Shown here piece by piece: positions 1-9,993 of a DNA stretch of 61,201 nucleotides. The notes beneath the pieces are model-generated. The model had not been told where the DNA came from. It saw nothing but the letters and a program-made list of their open reading frames with translations, and searched no databases. Made by a program: the position numbers and the translations under genes. The DNA is taken from the NCBI GenBank assembly GCA_900318685.1, contig ONLL01000020.1:1-61201 (forward strand). Direction: 5' to 3'. Positions within the stretch are counted from its first letter, which is position 1; every line of letters starts with the position of its first letter. The stretch is from an uncultured Prevotellaceae bacterium (GTDB lineage: Bacteria > Bacteroidota > Bacteroidia > Bacteroidales > Bacteroidaceae).

Positions 1-2834
1 CAGTTGATTGTTTGTACACTGCAAGTGAATCAGCTTCGTGTTATTTGTCAGGTCAAGCTTGTTCAGCTGGTTGCCGTCGCACCATAGCGTCTCCAACTCC
101 GTCAGCTTCGACACGTCGAGCTTGGTCAGCTGTTGATTTTGAACCTCAAGCCTCTTCAAGGCCGTGAAGTTCTCGATACCAGTCAGGTCGGCAACGTTGC
201 CAATTGCGTTCATCGTTGTCACAGCCGACAGCTCTTCTTCACTCAGTGCTCCGTCGGGGTTCGTGTCGAATTGCTTGACATAGTCGCGGAACACTATGTC
301 AGGGAAGTTATATTCGTCGATGCCTACGCCCAATGACGAGGGCTCAATAGGAACGTCAGTACCAGTATAGGAATGTCTATCATATATTTTCCACCCCTTT
401 TCTCTGACTGTCACCATCTGCGAATAAGTTATGTAGTTGCCTTCATCAGGCTCGTCATTGTACACTGTGAACTCGCCATACTGGCACTCAGGCAGGCTGT
501 TGACGAGAACGGTCATGGCTTCGCCACGAATATTGTTTCCGTAAATCATGAGTTTAATCAGCGCTGGGTTGTTGGAAAAATCGAGCTGGGTAAACTGGTT
601 ATCGTAACAATAGAGTCTCTTCAACGACCTGTTCTGCTGGTAGGAGAATGACCAGGAAGTCAGCTTATTATTTGAGCAAGACACTTCTTCTAATTGCTGA
701 TTGCGATGGAGGTCGAGTTCCTCTAGCTCGTTGTTTCCCAAATAGAGCCACGTCAAGTTGGGGAAGTACTCAATACCCTTGGCACTCTTTATGCCTTCAC
801 CTTCGTAGTTCATACGTAGTACTTGTTCCCGCTCCCACACACTTAGGTAGCCGTCTTTATTCCTGTCAATGGTTTCATCCTGGATGAGTGTACGCAGTTT
901 CTCATCGGGGAAGTGCTGCTCGTCGATGAGAAAGCCCACATCTTCGCCCGAATAAGGTGTCCACATTTCACCGTTGTCGGCCGACTTCATCGCTTTCCAA
1001 CCCTTTTCGATGGCAGCTGCCACTTGGAGGTTGGTCATGGTGTTGTCGGGCGACCTTCCATCGCAGACGACGTACAAAAAACCTAGCTCGCTGCTGGGCC
1101 TTGACGGCAGGGAGGCGATGAGACGGTCCATGGCCTCACCGCAGATATTGTTGCCGTAGAGGTACACTTGTCTTATCCCGCTGCTGTGCGACAGGTCAAG
1201 CTCCCTCAGGTTATTGTCATAGCAGTTGAGTCTCTGCAATTCCGTGAAGTGCTCTATTCCCTGCAGGCTTGCAATGTTTTTTCCATGCACATTCAGCACC
1301 GATCTCCGCCGTAACTCATATTCGCTGAGCACTCCGTTCTGGTCGAGGTCGACGACGTCGCTGGCAACTTCGGCTCGGAAGGCTGCATCGGGGAAGTGTT
1401 CGGCATCGATGACAATGCCCGGAGGAGTGCTACTGATCACACCTTCATATTCAATCCACGAATATTTGGTGGCACCTTCCGCCACTCCCCAGTAATAAGA
1501 CGTCCATCCCTTGGATTTGGCAAGGAGCACCTGTTCCTGGGTCATCTCGTTCTCTGTGTCCGAGTCTTTACTCAGTTTTACTCGCAAGCCTGCATCATAA
1601 AAGTGAGCAACAAACCATCGGTTAAGGCTGTATACTAGCGAATCCATTCCGGCGCCTCTGATGTGGTTATCAGCAAAATCCACATGAGTCAGCATATCGT
1701 TTGCTGAAAGGTCGAGCGTAGTCAGGTTGTTGGATTGGCACCAAATCTCTATTATAAACGGATTATGCGACACATCCAAGGAAGTCAGACCACAATTATT
1801 GCATGTTAAGTATCTCAGTTGTATAAAGGGAGACAAATCTAGCGACGTCAGCTCATTGCCACTACACTCCAGTTTTTCCAGGAGTGTGAAGTACTCCAGA
1901 CCTTTCATGTTGGTAACGCCCTTGCCGCTTTTAATGGTTATTCTTTTTGTTTGGTTGATTTCCCTTTCACTTAACAGGTCGTCACCGTTGTCATCGTAGT
2001 CATTGAGGATAACAGCGCGGAATTTTGGGTCAGGGAAATTCGTCTCGTCGATGGCAATGCCTGTCTCATCGCTCATCTTCATCTGAATTCTGATGACATT
2101 GGTAGGGCTGGTAGCATCAGGAGTGAAGGAGAAGTTCATGTCTGGAGCATAGAAATACACCCGCTGGGAGCCGCCGTCCATCGTGCACATTTTGGGTCCC
2201 TTGGTGAACGACTGAAGATTGTGAATCGCTTCCCAGCCATATATATTGACGAAGGAATTGTTGACCGTCAGATGCTTGAGGTTGCAGATGGCCCAGTTGT
2301 TGCTAACCATGTCGGTTTCGGCTCTGAACTTACAGTTTTCTATGATGAGCGTCGCCCAGTCGTTGGGATTGGTCGACGAGTTGGCCACACCATTGATGCA
2401 GTAACTGTGGTCGGCATAGACATCCAAGTCGATGTTGCGAATGGTCACCGTGGCACCATTGGCGATGGTCATACCACCCTCGCTGCCGCCTTTAATCGTG
2501 GCGAATTTATATCCATCGACCTCATCGCCGATAATAGTAGTGGATGTCTCCAGCCTGACGGGCGAAGCATCCCGGGCCTCCAGATGATTGCCGCGCCTCA
2601 GTACCACCGTCAGCCCTTCGCAGCTCTCATTGAGAATGGCACGGTTGCCGCTTCCCGTGCGCTCTATATTCACATTGTAGAGCACTACGATCTTCGTATC
2701 GGGATTGTGACGTTGTTGAAGTTGTCGGATGTGACGCTGATGCCGCCTATCTTGAACCCATAGTAGGTGGCTGACTGTGCTACAGTGGCAAGACAAACCA
2801 GCAGAGCGGCCAGTAAAAACTTCATTGTTTTCAT
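1..2834 (-). pseudogene. Leucine-rich-repeat surface protein, frameshifted after the signal peptide and cut by the window edge
   Basis: The ATG at 2834 starts a signal peptide (MKTMKFLLAALLVCLATVAQ) followed by YYGFKIGGISVTSDNFNNV, then the frame reaches a TAG at 2685-2687. The other minus frame (forward triplets in phase with position 1) is open from about 2700 to position 1. It continues with NPDTKIVVLYNVNIERTGSG, the expected next block of this Bacteroidales family. A deletion or indel between about 2690 and 2730 therefore separates leader and body. The body (about 900 codons) holds a beta-helix-like start and then four modules. Each module opens with a DExxFPDxxFR-type segment and an EF-hand-like loop (for example DTNPDGALSEEEL), followed by LRRs of the form LxxLxCxNNxLTxLDLSxN. 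The likely role is a secreted or surface adhesin. The C-terminus lies outside the window. It may be a true pseudogene, a phase-off allele or an assembly error. Confidence 0.72.
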
Positions 2835-2889
2835 ACGCTTTATTCTTTTATGGTTAGAGATTTTTTACTATTTGAATCACTTTCGGGTG

Positions 2890-2897
2890 CAAAGATA
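2890..2897 (-). promoter_or_regulatory. Bacteroidota -7 box upstream of the LRR gene
   Basis: On the minus strand this reads TATCTTTG, matching TAnnTTTG, 56 bases upstream of the ATG at 2834. No clear TTTG -33 box was found at the expected distance, so only the -7 element is supported. Confidence 0.55.
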
Positions 2898-3017
2898 CAA
2901 AAAAAACACCACATATTATTGTATATTTTGAGCAAAGTGTGGTCTGTTTTTAACAATGCTCCTCTTTTAACAGAAATAAACACAAGTAGTCTACGCAAGG
3001 CAAGAACTTCAATAGGA

Positions 3018-3056
3018 GCCTCCCCCCAGCCCCCTCCCGAAGAGGGGGTGGACAGG
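3018..3056. repeat. GC-rich palindromic repeat, intergenic copy
   Basis: CCTCCCCCCAGCCCCCTCCC followed by an AGAGGGGG return arm forms an imperfect palindrome. It resembles the sequences at 9511-9603, inside the GH35 gene (47204-47320) and inside RNase R (52841-52877). The family appears to be a short, dispersed, non-autonomous palindromic element. Confidence 0.5.
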
Positions 3057-3064
3057 TGAATGAC

Positions 3065-3103
3065 GAAGAGAGGATGAGTCCGTCTGGGGCTCATCCTCTC
3101 TTC
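3065..3103 (-). terminator. Hairpin downstream of the BspA-like gene
   Basis: Perfect 14-bp inverted repeat (GAAGAGAGGATGAG at 3065-3078 and its complement at 3090-3103) with an 11-nt loop, 41 bases after the stop codon of the minus-strand gene ending at 3144. There is no obvious U-tract, so termination is inferred from position and stem strength. Confidence 0.55.
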
Positions 3104-3143
3104 AATCAGTTCATCAGGCATTAACCTTCATTTCTCATTATAC

Positions 3144-6100
3144 CTAAGCGTGTTGTTGCAACTCATGGATTGCTGTATTGAGTATTTCTATTTGATCCTG
3201 GAGTTCAAGCATATTTATTAGGCATTCTTCCGCTTCATACTCAGAACTCACGTTCTCCAATTGTTTTTGCACTTCAGCCATCATTGCCTCAATCTCTCTT
3301 GCCATTTGCCAGAGAGTGGTCTGAGCATGTCCGCTGTCAATTGATTCGAAAATATCTTTCACCTGTTCATAAAAATCTTCACAGGCTTCCATTTGATTTT
3401 GCAGAGCTTCTGTTTTCATCATGAAACTCTCCAAATCTATGTTTCCGAGCAAAACCTCGACAATTATCTTCGCATCGGCAATCGTGACAGAGCCGCTATG
3501 GTTCACATCTGCTGCTTTGGTGTTGAAGTAGCCAACTGGCTGGCCTAGGATATGGCCGACCACTGCTGTGACATCGGCAATCGAGACCACGCCGTCGTCA
3601 TTGGCATCGCCAGGTATTAAAGCAGGCTTCTCCGTGAAGTAGCCGGGATTGCCGGCGCCACCGTCGATATGGGCGTAGGCAGCATTCACATGGGTTTCAT
3701 CGTAGGTCGTGCCCTTGCCGCCCACGAGGCTGATGCAACCGCTGAACATCATTTCTGATGATGTGACTGCCGCCGTAGTCCATTTGTCACTCACATAGAT
3801 GGCCTTGAGCGAACTTAGCGCAAACATGCTGAACATATTTGTCACTTTCTCGGTTGAGAAGCTGCTCAAGTCGAGTTCTTCGGCTTGACAGAACGAGAAC
3901 ATAGTACTCATGTCAGTCACATTCCTAGTGTCAAAGTTACTGAAATCCACCTTTGATACGACGGGGCAGTCATTGAACATGGACTTCATGGTTGTCACCT
4001 TGCTCGTGTTCAGGTAAATCAAGCCATCAAAAGTGACGAGGTTAAACATCGAACTGAACCATTCGGCAGTACTCTTGGGACGCGCGTCAGCAAATGAAGG
4101 ATCGAACACTACTCGTGTGACCGACGTATTGAAGCCGTCAGCACACCATCCTGGCTGATTATCACCCTCGTTCAGGTCGTAGGTCGAGCCCGGTCGGCTG
4201 CTGCGCTGGTTGTCGAAGTAGAACGTCAGCGTCGTGTTCCCCGGCGTGTAGCAGGCGTATGCCTCTCTAATCGAGAAATACCCCGGGTTGCTAGGGCCGC
4301 CGTCGATGCGGGCGTAGGCTTTGTCGATGTGGTTGGCGTCATAAGTCGTGCCTTGGCCGCCCACGAGTTTGGCGCAATCCTTGAACATGTTGTTGGAACT
4401 AGTCACGTTGTCTGTGTTCCAAAGATCACTCACGCTAATGGTCTGCAGGTCAGTGCAGTCACAGAACATAGCTGTCATGCTTGTCACGTTGGCCGTATTG
4501 AAGTTGCGCAGGTCGAGCGACTTCAGTGCCGAGCAGCCCTCGAACATGGAATTCATGCTTGTCACCTGACTCGTGTCGAAGTTGCTGAGGTCGAGTTCTG
4601 TCAGGTTGCTGCAATAATTGAACATGTTATACATAACGGTCACATTGCGCGTGTCGAAGCCACTCACGTCGAGTGTCGTCAGCTCATAGCAGTCGTTAAA
4701 CAAGCTACGCATGTCGGTCACATTGCGTGTGTCGAAGTGGCTCACGTCAAGGGAGGTGAGCGACTCACATTCTTCGAACATGGCTTCCATGCTGATCACC
4801 TCGCTGGTGTTCAGAAATTCCATGCCATCGATGTTGGTGAGCAGATGCATTTGGCCGAACCAGTAATAGGTGCTGACGGGGCGGGCGTTGGCAAAAGAGG
4901 GATCGAACACCGCACGGGTAATCTCCGAGTAGTTGCCATCGTTGAACCATCCGGGCTCCTCGTTTGTAGCCATGTCGGTGGAGTAGGTCTTATACGTGCG
5001 GCGCGTGGCGCGCTGGCCGTCGTGGTAGAACGTCAGCGTCTTGCCGTCGGCTGAGAGGAGGGCGTATGGCACCTTGAGGTAGTTGGGTCCCACGAAGTAG
5101 CCCTCGTAGTCCTCCCTGTCGATGTGTGCTGCATCCTCGCCGACGTGCTCATCGTAGGCGGAATTATAGGTTGTGCCCAATTCGCCGACGATGCTATAGC
5201 AGTGGAAGAACATGTCTTTGGTCGACGCGCGGCTTGCATCCCAGCCGTCGCCCACGCTGACAGTGGTCAGCGATGTGCAGTTGAGGAACATCTCGTCCAT
5301 GTGGAGAGTCTGGGAGGTGTAGAAGCTGGAGAGGTCGATGGAGATGAGGGACGTGCATCCAGAGAACATCTCGTTCATGACGCTCACTTTCTCCGTGTTG
5401 AACGATGTGAGGTCGAGGTTCTTCAGCGACGTGCATTCATAGAACATCATCCACATCTCCGTCACCTTGGCTGTGTTGAAGTGGCTCAGGTCGAGGCTGG
5501 TCAGGCTCTCGCAGCCATAGAACATCTGGCTCATATCGTCGACCTCGCTGGTGTTCAGGTACTCCAGGTTCGTGATGGTGGTGAGCTGTGCCATATTGGT
5601 GAACCAGCCGAAGGTGCTGGTGGGACGGGCCGAGGCAAACGATGGGTCGAACACCACCGACGTGACACCGCGGGTATCGGGCTCCCAGTCGGGCGTGGCG
5701 CTATTCTCGTTCAGTGCGTAAGTGCGCTCGGTGTGCAACAGGAGTCGGCCGTCGGCATAGAAGGTGAATGTCTTACCATCGTCAGAGAGGACGACGTAGG
5801 GGTTGCCCCTGTCGGTCAGATAGCCTGGACGGCTGTAGCCGCCGTCGATGCGAGCGTACTCTTTGTCTACATGGCTGTAGCTGTAGGTGGTGCCACGGCC
5901 ACCGACGATGCTTGTGCAAAGCGAGAACATCAGGTCGCTGGAAGTCACGGCGTCTGTTGTCCATGAACTGGAGACGAGGATGATGTTGAGTGCGCGACAA
6001 TTGGAGAACATGGAGCTCATGTTGGTGACGTTGGCGGTGTTGAAGCTGCTCAGGTCGAGGGCGGTGAGGACGTTGCATCCGTCGAACATGAGATACATGG

Positions 6101-9100
6101 TGGTGACGCGGGCCGTGTTGAAGTTAGAGAGGTTAAGGGTCTTCAAGCTCTGACAAAACTCGAACATGGCGTTCATGGTGGTGACGTTGGCCGTGTTGAA
6201 AGAGGAGAGGTCGAGTTCGGTGAGGCTGCGGCAGTTGCGGAACATGGACTTCATGTTGGTGACCTGCGACGTGTTCAGGTTGCTGAGCCCGGTGATGGTG
6301 GTAAGGTTCTTCATGCCGTCGAACCAGCTACACGTGGAGGTCGGTTGCATGTTGCTGAAAGAGCTATGGAACACCACTTCGCGTACGTTTTCGCAGCTGT
6401 TGTCGCTGTACCATTGCGGTGACGTGCCACCCAGGTTAAGGTTGTAGGCCGTTCCTGGACGTAGGTCCTTCATGTAGTCGTAGTAGAAGGTCAGCGTCTG
6501 GCCGTCCGTCGAAAGTAGTGCGTATGCTGTTTTTACAAGGCCTTCCACGGATGTGAAATAGCCGGGATTGGAGGTGCCACCATCGACATGTGCGTAGGAA
6601 GCATCAATGTGGCCGGCATCGTAGGCGGTGCCCTGGCTACCCACGAGGTTTTTGCACCCGCCGAACATGTTTTCTGATGAAGTAACCGAGCTGATGCTCC
6701 ACGAACTGCCCACAAAGATGGTTTTCAAGTTTTGACTATTTGAGAACATACGCGCCATATCCGTGACCCGCTTCGTGTCGAAGCCGCTGATGTCGAGGCT
6801 TGTCAAAGCATCGCACCAAGAGAACATGGCCGACATATCGGTTGCCTTTGATGTGTCGAAGTTGCTCACGTCAATGCTCGTCAAAGAAGAGCATGAACTA
6901 AACATGCCGGCCATGTTGGTTACTTTGGCGGTGTTGAAGTGACTCACGTCAAGGCTTTTTAGTTTACTACACGAACGGAACATTGTTCGCATTGTGGTGA
7001 CATTGGCTGTGTTGAAGCTACTTATGTCAAGGCTTTCCAATTTGATGCAGTTAGCGAACATGTCATTCATGAGGGTCACCTTACTGGTGTTGAAGTTGCT
7101 CAGGTCAAGGCTTGTCAAACCTTCACAGTTGTTGAACATAGATGAAAAGTCGGTGACATTTGACGTGTCGAAGCTGCTGAGGTCAAGGCTTGTCAAAGCG
7201 AAGCAATTTTGGAACATGGCCTTCATGTCTGTAACTTTGGACGTGTTGAAGTGGCTCAGGTCAACGCTTCCTAATTTGCTGCATTTATTGAACATGAAAT
7301 TCATGTTGGTCACTTCACTGGTGTTCAGATATTCCATGCCTGTGATGGACAGAAGGTTACTCATGGTAGAGAACCAGTTGTTCATTCTTGTCGGTCGTGC
7401 ATCGGCAAATGACGGGTCGAAGACCACCTGTGTGACATTGCCAACGATGCCGTTACTGCTATAGTACCATGATGGTGGATAGTCGTCAGAGTTCAAGTCG
7501 TAGGTCTTGCCTGAGCGGGTGCTGCGTATCGCATCGTAGTAGAATGTCAGTGTGGTGTTCTCCGCCGTGTAGTAGGCATAGGCTTCAAGCTCGCGGCCAG
7601 TGAAATAGCCAGGATCATTGGAACCTCCGTCGATGTGGGCGTAAGCGGCATCGACGTGGCTGGCATCGTAGGTGGTGCCCTGTCCGCCCACGAGGCTGGT
7701 ACAGTTATTGAACATGTTACTGCTGCTGGTCACCGTAGCCGTGGACCATTTGTTGCTCACATAGATGGTCTTCAACTTGGGGCAGTTGGCGAACATAAGG
7801 TCTGCTCCGACAGGCTTTTCCAAGCTGAAGCCGGTGAGGTCGACTGTTTCCAAGTTGCTGCAGTTGTAGAACATGCCCGACATGCCGTACGTACCCGTGA
7901 CGTTGGTCGTGTTGAAATTGCCCAAGTTAAGACTTTTCAAGCTGCTGCAGTATTCAAACATCCCATGCATATCAGTCACTTTGGCCGTGTTGAAATGGCT
8001 CAGGTCGAGACTTGTCAAGCTAGTGCATTTATAGAATAAATTAGTCATCTCCTGCACTTCGCTGGTGTTGAAGTAGCTGATACCGACGATGTCTTCCAAT
8101 TTGCTCATGACGTTGAACCAAAAGTAAGCCGTGGTAGGTCGGGCGTTGGCAAACGAGGGGTCGAAGACCACTGTGGTGACGTTGGCGTATGTGCCGTCGC
8201 TGTACCACTTAGGCTCTACACACCCGGCGTTCAGGTCGTAGGTCTTGCCCGTGCGGGTTTTACGCAGTGCATCGCAGTAGAAGGTCAGCGTTGTGTTCGC
8301 CGTCGTGTAATTGGCGTAGGCTTCGAGGGGACGGGCTGTAAAATAGCCAGGATCGGCAGAGCCACCGTCGATGCGGGCGTATGCATAACCGTCGTTGTCG
8401 GCGTTGAATGTCGTGCCTTTTCCTCCCACGAGTTTAAAGCATTTCTCAAACATGGCAGAACCAGTTGTTACGCTATTCGTACTCCAAAGGTCCGAGGCAT
8501 AGATGGTGGTCAGATTGCCGCAGTTGTTAAACATCCTCCACATGGATTTCACTTTGGCCGTGTTGAAACTGCAAAGGTCAAGGCTTGTCAAGCCCATGCA
8601 TCCTTCGAACATGAAATCCGTCATCGTCACGTTCGCGGTGTTGAACTTGGTCACGTCGAGGCTCTTCAAGGCGCTGCAGTCCTGAAACATTCCTCTCATG
8701 TTTGTCACTTTAGCCGTGTTGAAGTTGCTCACGTCAAGGCTTCTTAAGCCCGTGCAGCCTTTGAACATGCAGTCAGTGGACTCCAACTTCGATGTGTCGA
8801 AATGGCTTACGTCAATGCTTGTCAGGCTTTTGCAATCTTGGAACATATAGCCCATATTGCTCGCATTGCTGGTGTTCAAATTGGCTATGCCCTCGACGAG
8901 CTGTAGTCTCTCCATGCCGCAGAACCAGAAGGACATTGTCGTTCGGCGCGCATTGGCAAACGACGAGTGGAAGGACACCTTGGTAACATTGGCGTTAGTG
9001 CCGTCATTGTACCAATCTGGTCGCTGGTTGTTATTCAAGACGTAAACCGTGCCCGTACGGGTACTACGCAGGTTGTCGTAGTAGAACGATAGCGTCATGT

Positions 9101-9206
9101 TGTCCGGGGTATACTCGGCGTAGGCCTCCTGGGCCGAGGCGGTGATGCAGCCCAACAGTGCCACAAGCGCCATCAGGCTTCGTTGTAATAGATTGTTTGT
9201 CTTCAT
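3144..9206 (-). CDS. Giant BspA-like 26-residue-repeat surface protein with dockerin-like and coiled-coil tail
   Basis: 2020 residues. A signal peptide (MKTNNLLQRSLMALVALL...ASAQ) is followed by seven modules of about 230-310 residues. Each opens with a header of the form AYAxYTxxNTTLTFYYD, then xVTxVVFDPSFAxARP. Next come 3-10 copies of the bacterial surface-protein 26-residue repeat (DUF285/Liste_lipo_26 type), recognisable as NTSxVTxMxxMFxxCxxLxxLDLSxF. Most modules close with AHIDGGxxxPGYFT. Near residue 1860-1920 two calcium-loop segments (GDANDDGVVSIADV and DVNHSGSVTIADA) resemble a dockerin type I pair. The last 85 residues are a charged, heptad-rich helical segment. No lipobox and no typical T9SS C-terminal domain is visible. 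By family it is an exported adhesin or immunogenic surface protein. The ATG at 9206 follows a well-formed promoter. Confidence 0.9.
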   Translation of the reverse strand: MKTNNLLQRSLMALVALLGCITASAQEAYAEYTPDNMTLSFYYDNLRSTRTGTVYVLNNNQRPDWYNDGTNANVTKVSFHSSFANARRTTMSFWFCGMERLQLVEGIANLNTSNASNMGYMFQDCKSLTSIDVSHFDTSKLESTDCMFKGCTGLRSLDVSNFNTAKVTNMRGMFQDCSALKSLDVTKFNTANVTMTDFMFEGCMGLTSLDLCSFNTAKVKSMWRMFNNCGNLTTIYASDLWSTNSVTTGSAMFEKCFKLVGGKGTTFNADNDGYAYARIDGGSADPGYFTARPLEAYANYTTANTTLTFYCDALRKTRTGKTYDLNAGCVEPKWYSDGTYANVTTVVFDPSFANARPTTAYFWFNVMSKLEDIVGISYFNTSEVQEMTNLFYKCTSLTSLDLSHFNTAKVTDMHGMFEYCSSLKSLNLGNFNTTNVTGTYGMSGMFYNCSNLETVDLTGFSLEKPVGADLMFANCPKLKTIYVSNKWSTATVTSSSNMFNNCTSLVGGQGTTYDASHVDAAYAHIDGGSNDPGYFTGRELEAYAYYTAENTTLTFYYDAIRSTRSGKTYDLNSDDYPPSWYYSSNGIVGNVTQVVFDPSFADARPTRMNNWFSTMSNLLSITGMEYLNTSEVTNMNFMFNKCSKLGSVDLSHFNTSKVTDMKAMFQNCFALTSLDLSSFDTSNVTDFSSMFNNCEGLTSLDLSNFNTSKVTLMNDMFANCIKLESLDISSFNTANVTTMRTMFRSCSKLKSLDVSHFNTAKVTNMAGMFSSCSSLTSIDVSNFDTSKATDMSAMFSWCDALTSLDISGFDTKRVTDMARMFSNSQNLKTIFVGSSWSISSVTSSENMFGGCKNLVGSQGTAYDAGHIDASYAHVDGGTSNPGYFTSVEGLVKTAYALLSTDGQTLTFYYDYMKDLRPGTAYNLNLGGTSPQWYSDNSCENVREVVFHSSFSNMQPTSTCSWFDGMKNLTTITGLSNLNTSQVTNMKSMFRNCRSLTELDLSSFNTANVTTMNAMFEFCQSLKTLNLSNFNTARVTTMYLMFDGCNVLTALDLSSFNTANVTNMSSMFSNCRALNIILVSSSWTTDAVTSSDLMFSLCTSIVGGRGTTYSYSHVDKEYARIDGGYSRPGYLTDRGNPYVVLSDDGKTFTFYADGRLLLHTERTYALNENSATPDWEPDTRGVTSVVFDPSFASARPTSTFGWFTNMAQLTTITNLEYLNTSEVDDMSQMFYGCESLTSLDLSHFNTAKVTEMWMMFYECTSLKNLDLTSFNTEKVSVMNEMFSGCTSLISIDLSSFYTSQTLHMDEMFLNCTSLTTVSVGDGWDASRASTKDMFFHCYSIVGELGTTYNSAYDEHVGEDAAHIDREDYEGYFVGPNYLKVPYALLSADGKTLTFYHDGQRATRRTYKTYSTDMATNEEPGWFNDGNYSEITRAVFDPSFANARPVSTYYWFGQMHLLTNIDGMEFLNTSEVISMEAMFEECESLTSLDVSHFDTRNVTDMRSLFNDCYELTTLDVSGFDTRNVTVMYNMFNYCSNLTELDLSNFDTSQVTSMNSMFEGCSALKSLDLRNFNTANVTSMTAMFCDCTDLQTISVSDLWNTDNVTSSNNMFKDCAKLVGGQGTTYDANHIDKAYARIDGGPSNPGYFSIREAYACYTPGNTTLTFYFDNQRSSRPGSTYDLNEGDNQPGWCADGFNTSVTRVVFDPSFADARPKSTAEWFSSMFNLVTFDGLIYLNTSKVTTMKSMFNDCPVVSKVDFSNFDTRNVTDMSTMFSFCQAEELDLSSFSTEKVTNMFSMFALSSLKAIYVSDKWTTAAVTSSEMMFSGCISLVGGKGTTYDETHVNAAYAHIDGGAGNPGYFTEKPALIPGDANDDGVVSIADVTAVVGHILGQPVGYFNTKAADVNHSGSVTIADAKIIVEVLLGNIDLESFMMKTEALQNQMEACEDFYEQVKDIFESIDSGHAQTTLWQMAREIEAMMAEVQKQLENVSSEYEAEECLINMLELQDQIEILNTAIHELQQHA

Positions 9207-9252
9207 ATTGCTTCTGTTTTTTATGTCTTAGGTAAAATCACTATTTTCGATG

Positions 9253-9284
9253 CAAAGATAGGAAAAATAATCCAAATTGCCAAA
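9253..9284 (-). promoter_or_regulatory. Full Bacteroidota promoter for the BspA-like gene
   Basis: On the minus strand TTTG (9284-9281), a 20-bp spacer and TATCTTTG (9260-9253) fit the Bacteroides primary sigma consensus TTTG-N19/21-TAnnTTTG. The -7 box lies 46 bases upstream of the ATG at 9206. Confidence 0.75.
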
Positions 9285-9403
9285 AGATTTGGTGAATTAA
9301 TGCGGAAAAAAGAAGATTCGAGGAATTTTTCATGAAACCTAACATTGTTTTTTCGTAATTGCCGAATTATTAATGGTTTAAGTCTGCTCTTAACGTCTTC
9401 AAC

Positions 9404-9509
9404 ACCTAACTTAGACCTAACTTAGACCTAACTTAGACCTAACATAGACCTAACATCGGCTGTTGCCAGTTTTTTGACTCAATGTTAGGTCTGTGTTAGG
9501 TCTAAGTTA
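9404..9509. repeat. 11-bp tandem array ending in a long inverted repeat
   Basis: Five tandem 11-bp units of ACCTAACTTAG or close variants occupy 9404-9458. The same unit returns on the other strand at 9482-9508. The arms 9430-9456 and 9482-9508 pair at 26 of 27 positions around a 25-nt loop that contains TTTTTT. The array sits about 120 bp upstream of the BspA-like promoter. It could fold as a terminator for anything arriving from the right, or be a minisatellite. No coding role is visible. Confidence 0.8.
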
Positions 9510-9683
9510 CCCCTGTAGGGGCGGGGTTGGGGGCGGGGTCAGTATCTTCCTCGGCGTAGAATAATACTGACCCCACCCCTGCCCCTCCCCTACAAGGGAG
9601 GGGAGCTGCTGCGCATGAGGGAAGGCAAACAGGGCAACTAGCGTCAGCAAGAGAAGGAACATCATTCCGTAGAGTCTCTTCAT
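9507..9683 (-). CDS. Possible 58-residue secreted peptide or gene remnant
   Basis: The ATG at 9683 opens a convincing signal peptide: positive start MKRLYGM, a hydrophobic run, then AFPHAQQ as a likely SPase I site. The remaining 32 residues are encoded entirely by the GC-rich inverted repeat (LPSLVGEGQGWGQ and so on) and stop at a TAA abutting the 11-bp array. This is most simply the remnant of an exported-protein gene whose body was replaced or truncated by the repeat. A real short peptide is possible but unsupported by homology. Confidence 0.3.
   Translation of the reverse strand: MKRLYGMMFLLLLTLVALFAFPHAQQLPSLVGEGQGWGQYYSTPRKILTPPPTPPLQG
9511..9603. repeat. GC-rich inverted repeat element
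   Basis: Imperfect inverted repeat with arms of roughly 35-40 bases (9511-9545 and 9564-9603), ending inward in TCAGTAT and ATACTGA around a short spacer. Its composition and core (GGGGCGGGG, CCCCTCCC) tie it to the palindromic family seen at 3018, 47204 and 52841. It lies in frame inside the small reading frame 9507-9683. Confidence 0.7.
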
Positions 9684-9790
9684 GCTTGTACCTTTTTATT
9701 GAATTTCTCGACAGAGGTAAGAAAAAAAACGGGTTGAACACAAGAGAAAAGCCATTTTTTTCTTTTTGTGCCAATGAATATCTGCCAAAG

Positions 9791-9966
9791 TCTCGGTGTT
9801 TGCGTATCAAAATCTCGATGTTTGCGTATCAAAGTCTCGTTGTTTGCGTACCAAAGTCTCGTTGTTTGCGTACCAAAGTCTCGTTGTTTGCGTACCAAAG
9901 TCTCAATGTATGCGTACCAAAGTCTCAATGTATGCGTACCAAAGTCTTGGTGTTGGTGTACCGAAG
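9791..9966. repeat. 22-bp tandem array, family A (8 units)
   Basis: Eight consecutive 22-bp units start at 9791, 9813, 9835, 9857, 9879, 9901, 9923 and 9945. Their shared core is TTTGCGTACCAAAGTCTC with small changes. Because 22 is not a multiple of 3, all frames read through as a periodic peptide, which explains several spurious reading frames here. No promoter, start or export signal supports translation. Confidence 0.9.
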
Positions 9967-9993
9967 TCGCCTTCTTTGCGGATTGCCAGCGTT

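Noticed and set aside
2840-3121. Small frames between the two LRR/BspA genes
   Set aside because: They cross the promoter box, the palindromic repeat and the terminator hairpin, and have no coding features.
4329-5966. Long plus-strand frames opposite the BspA-like gene (241 and 280 codons)
   Set aside because: They are His/Val/Glu-rich antisense shadows of the 26-residue repeats and share their period.
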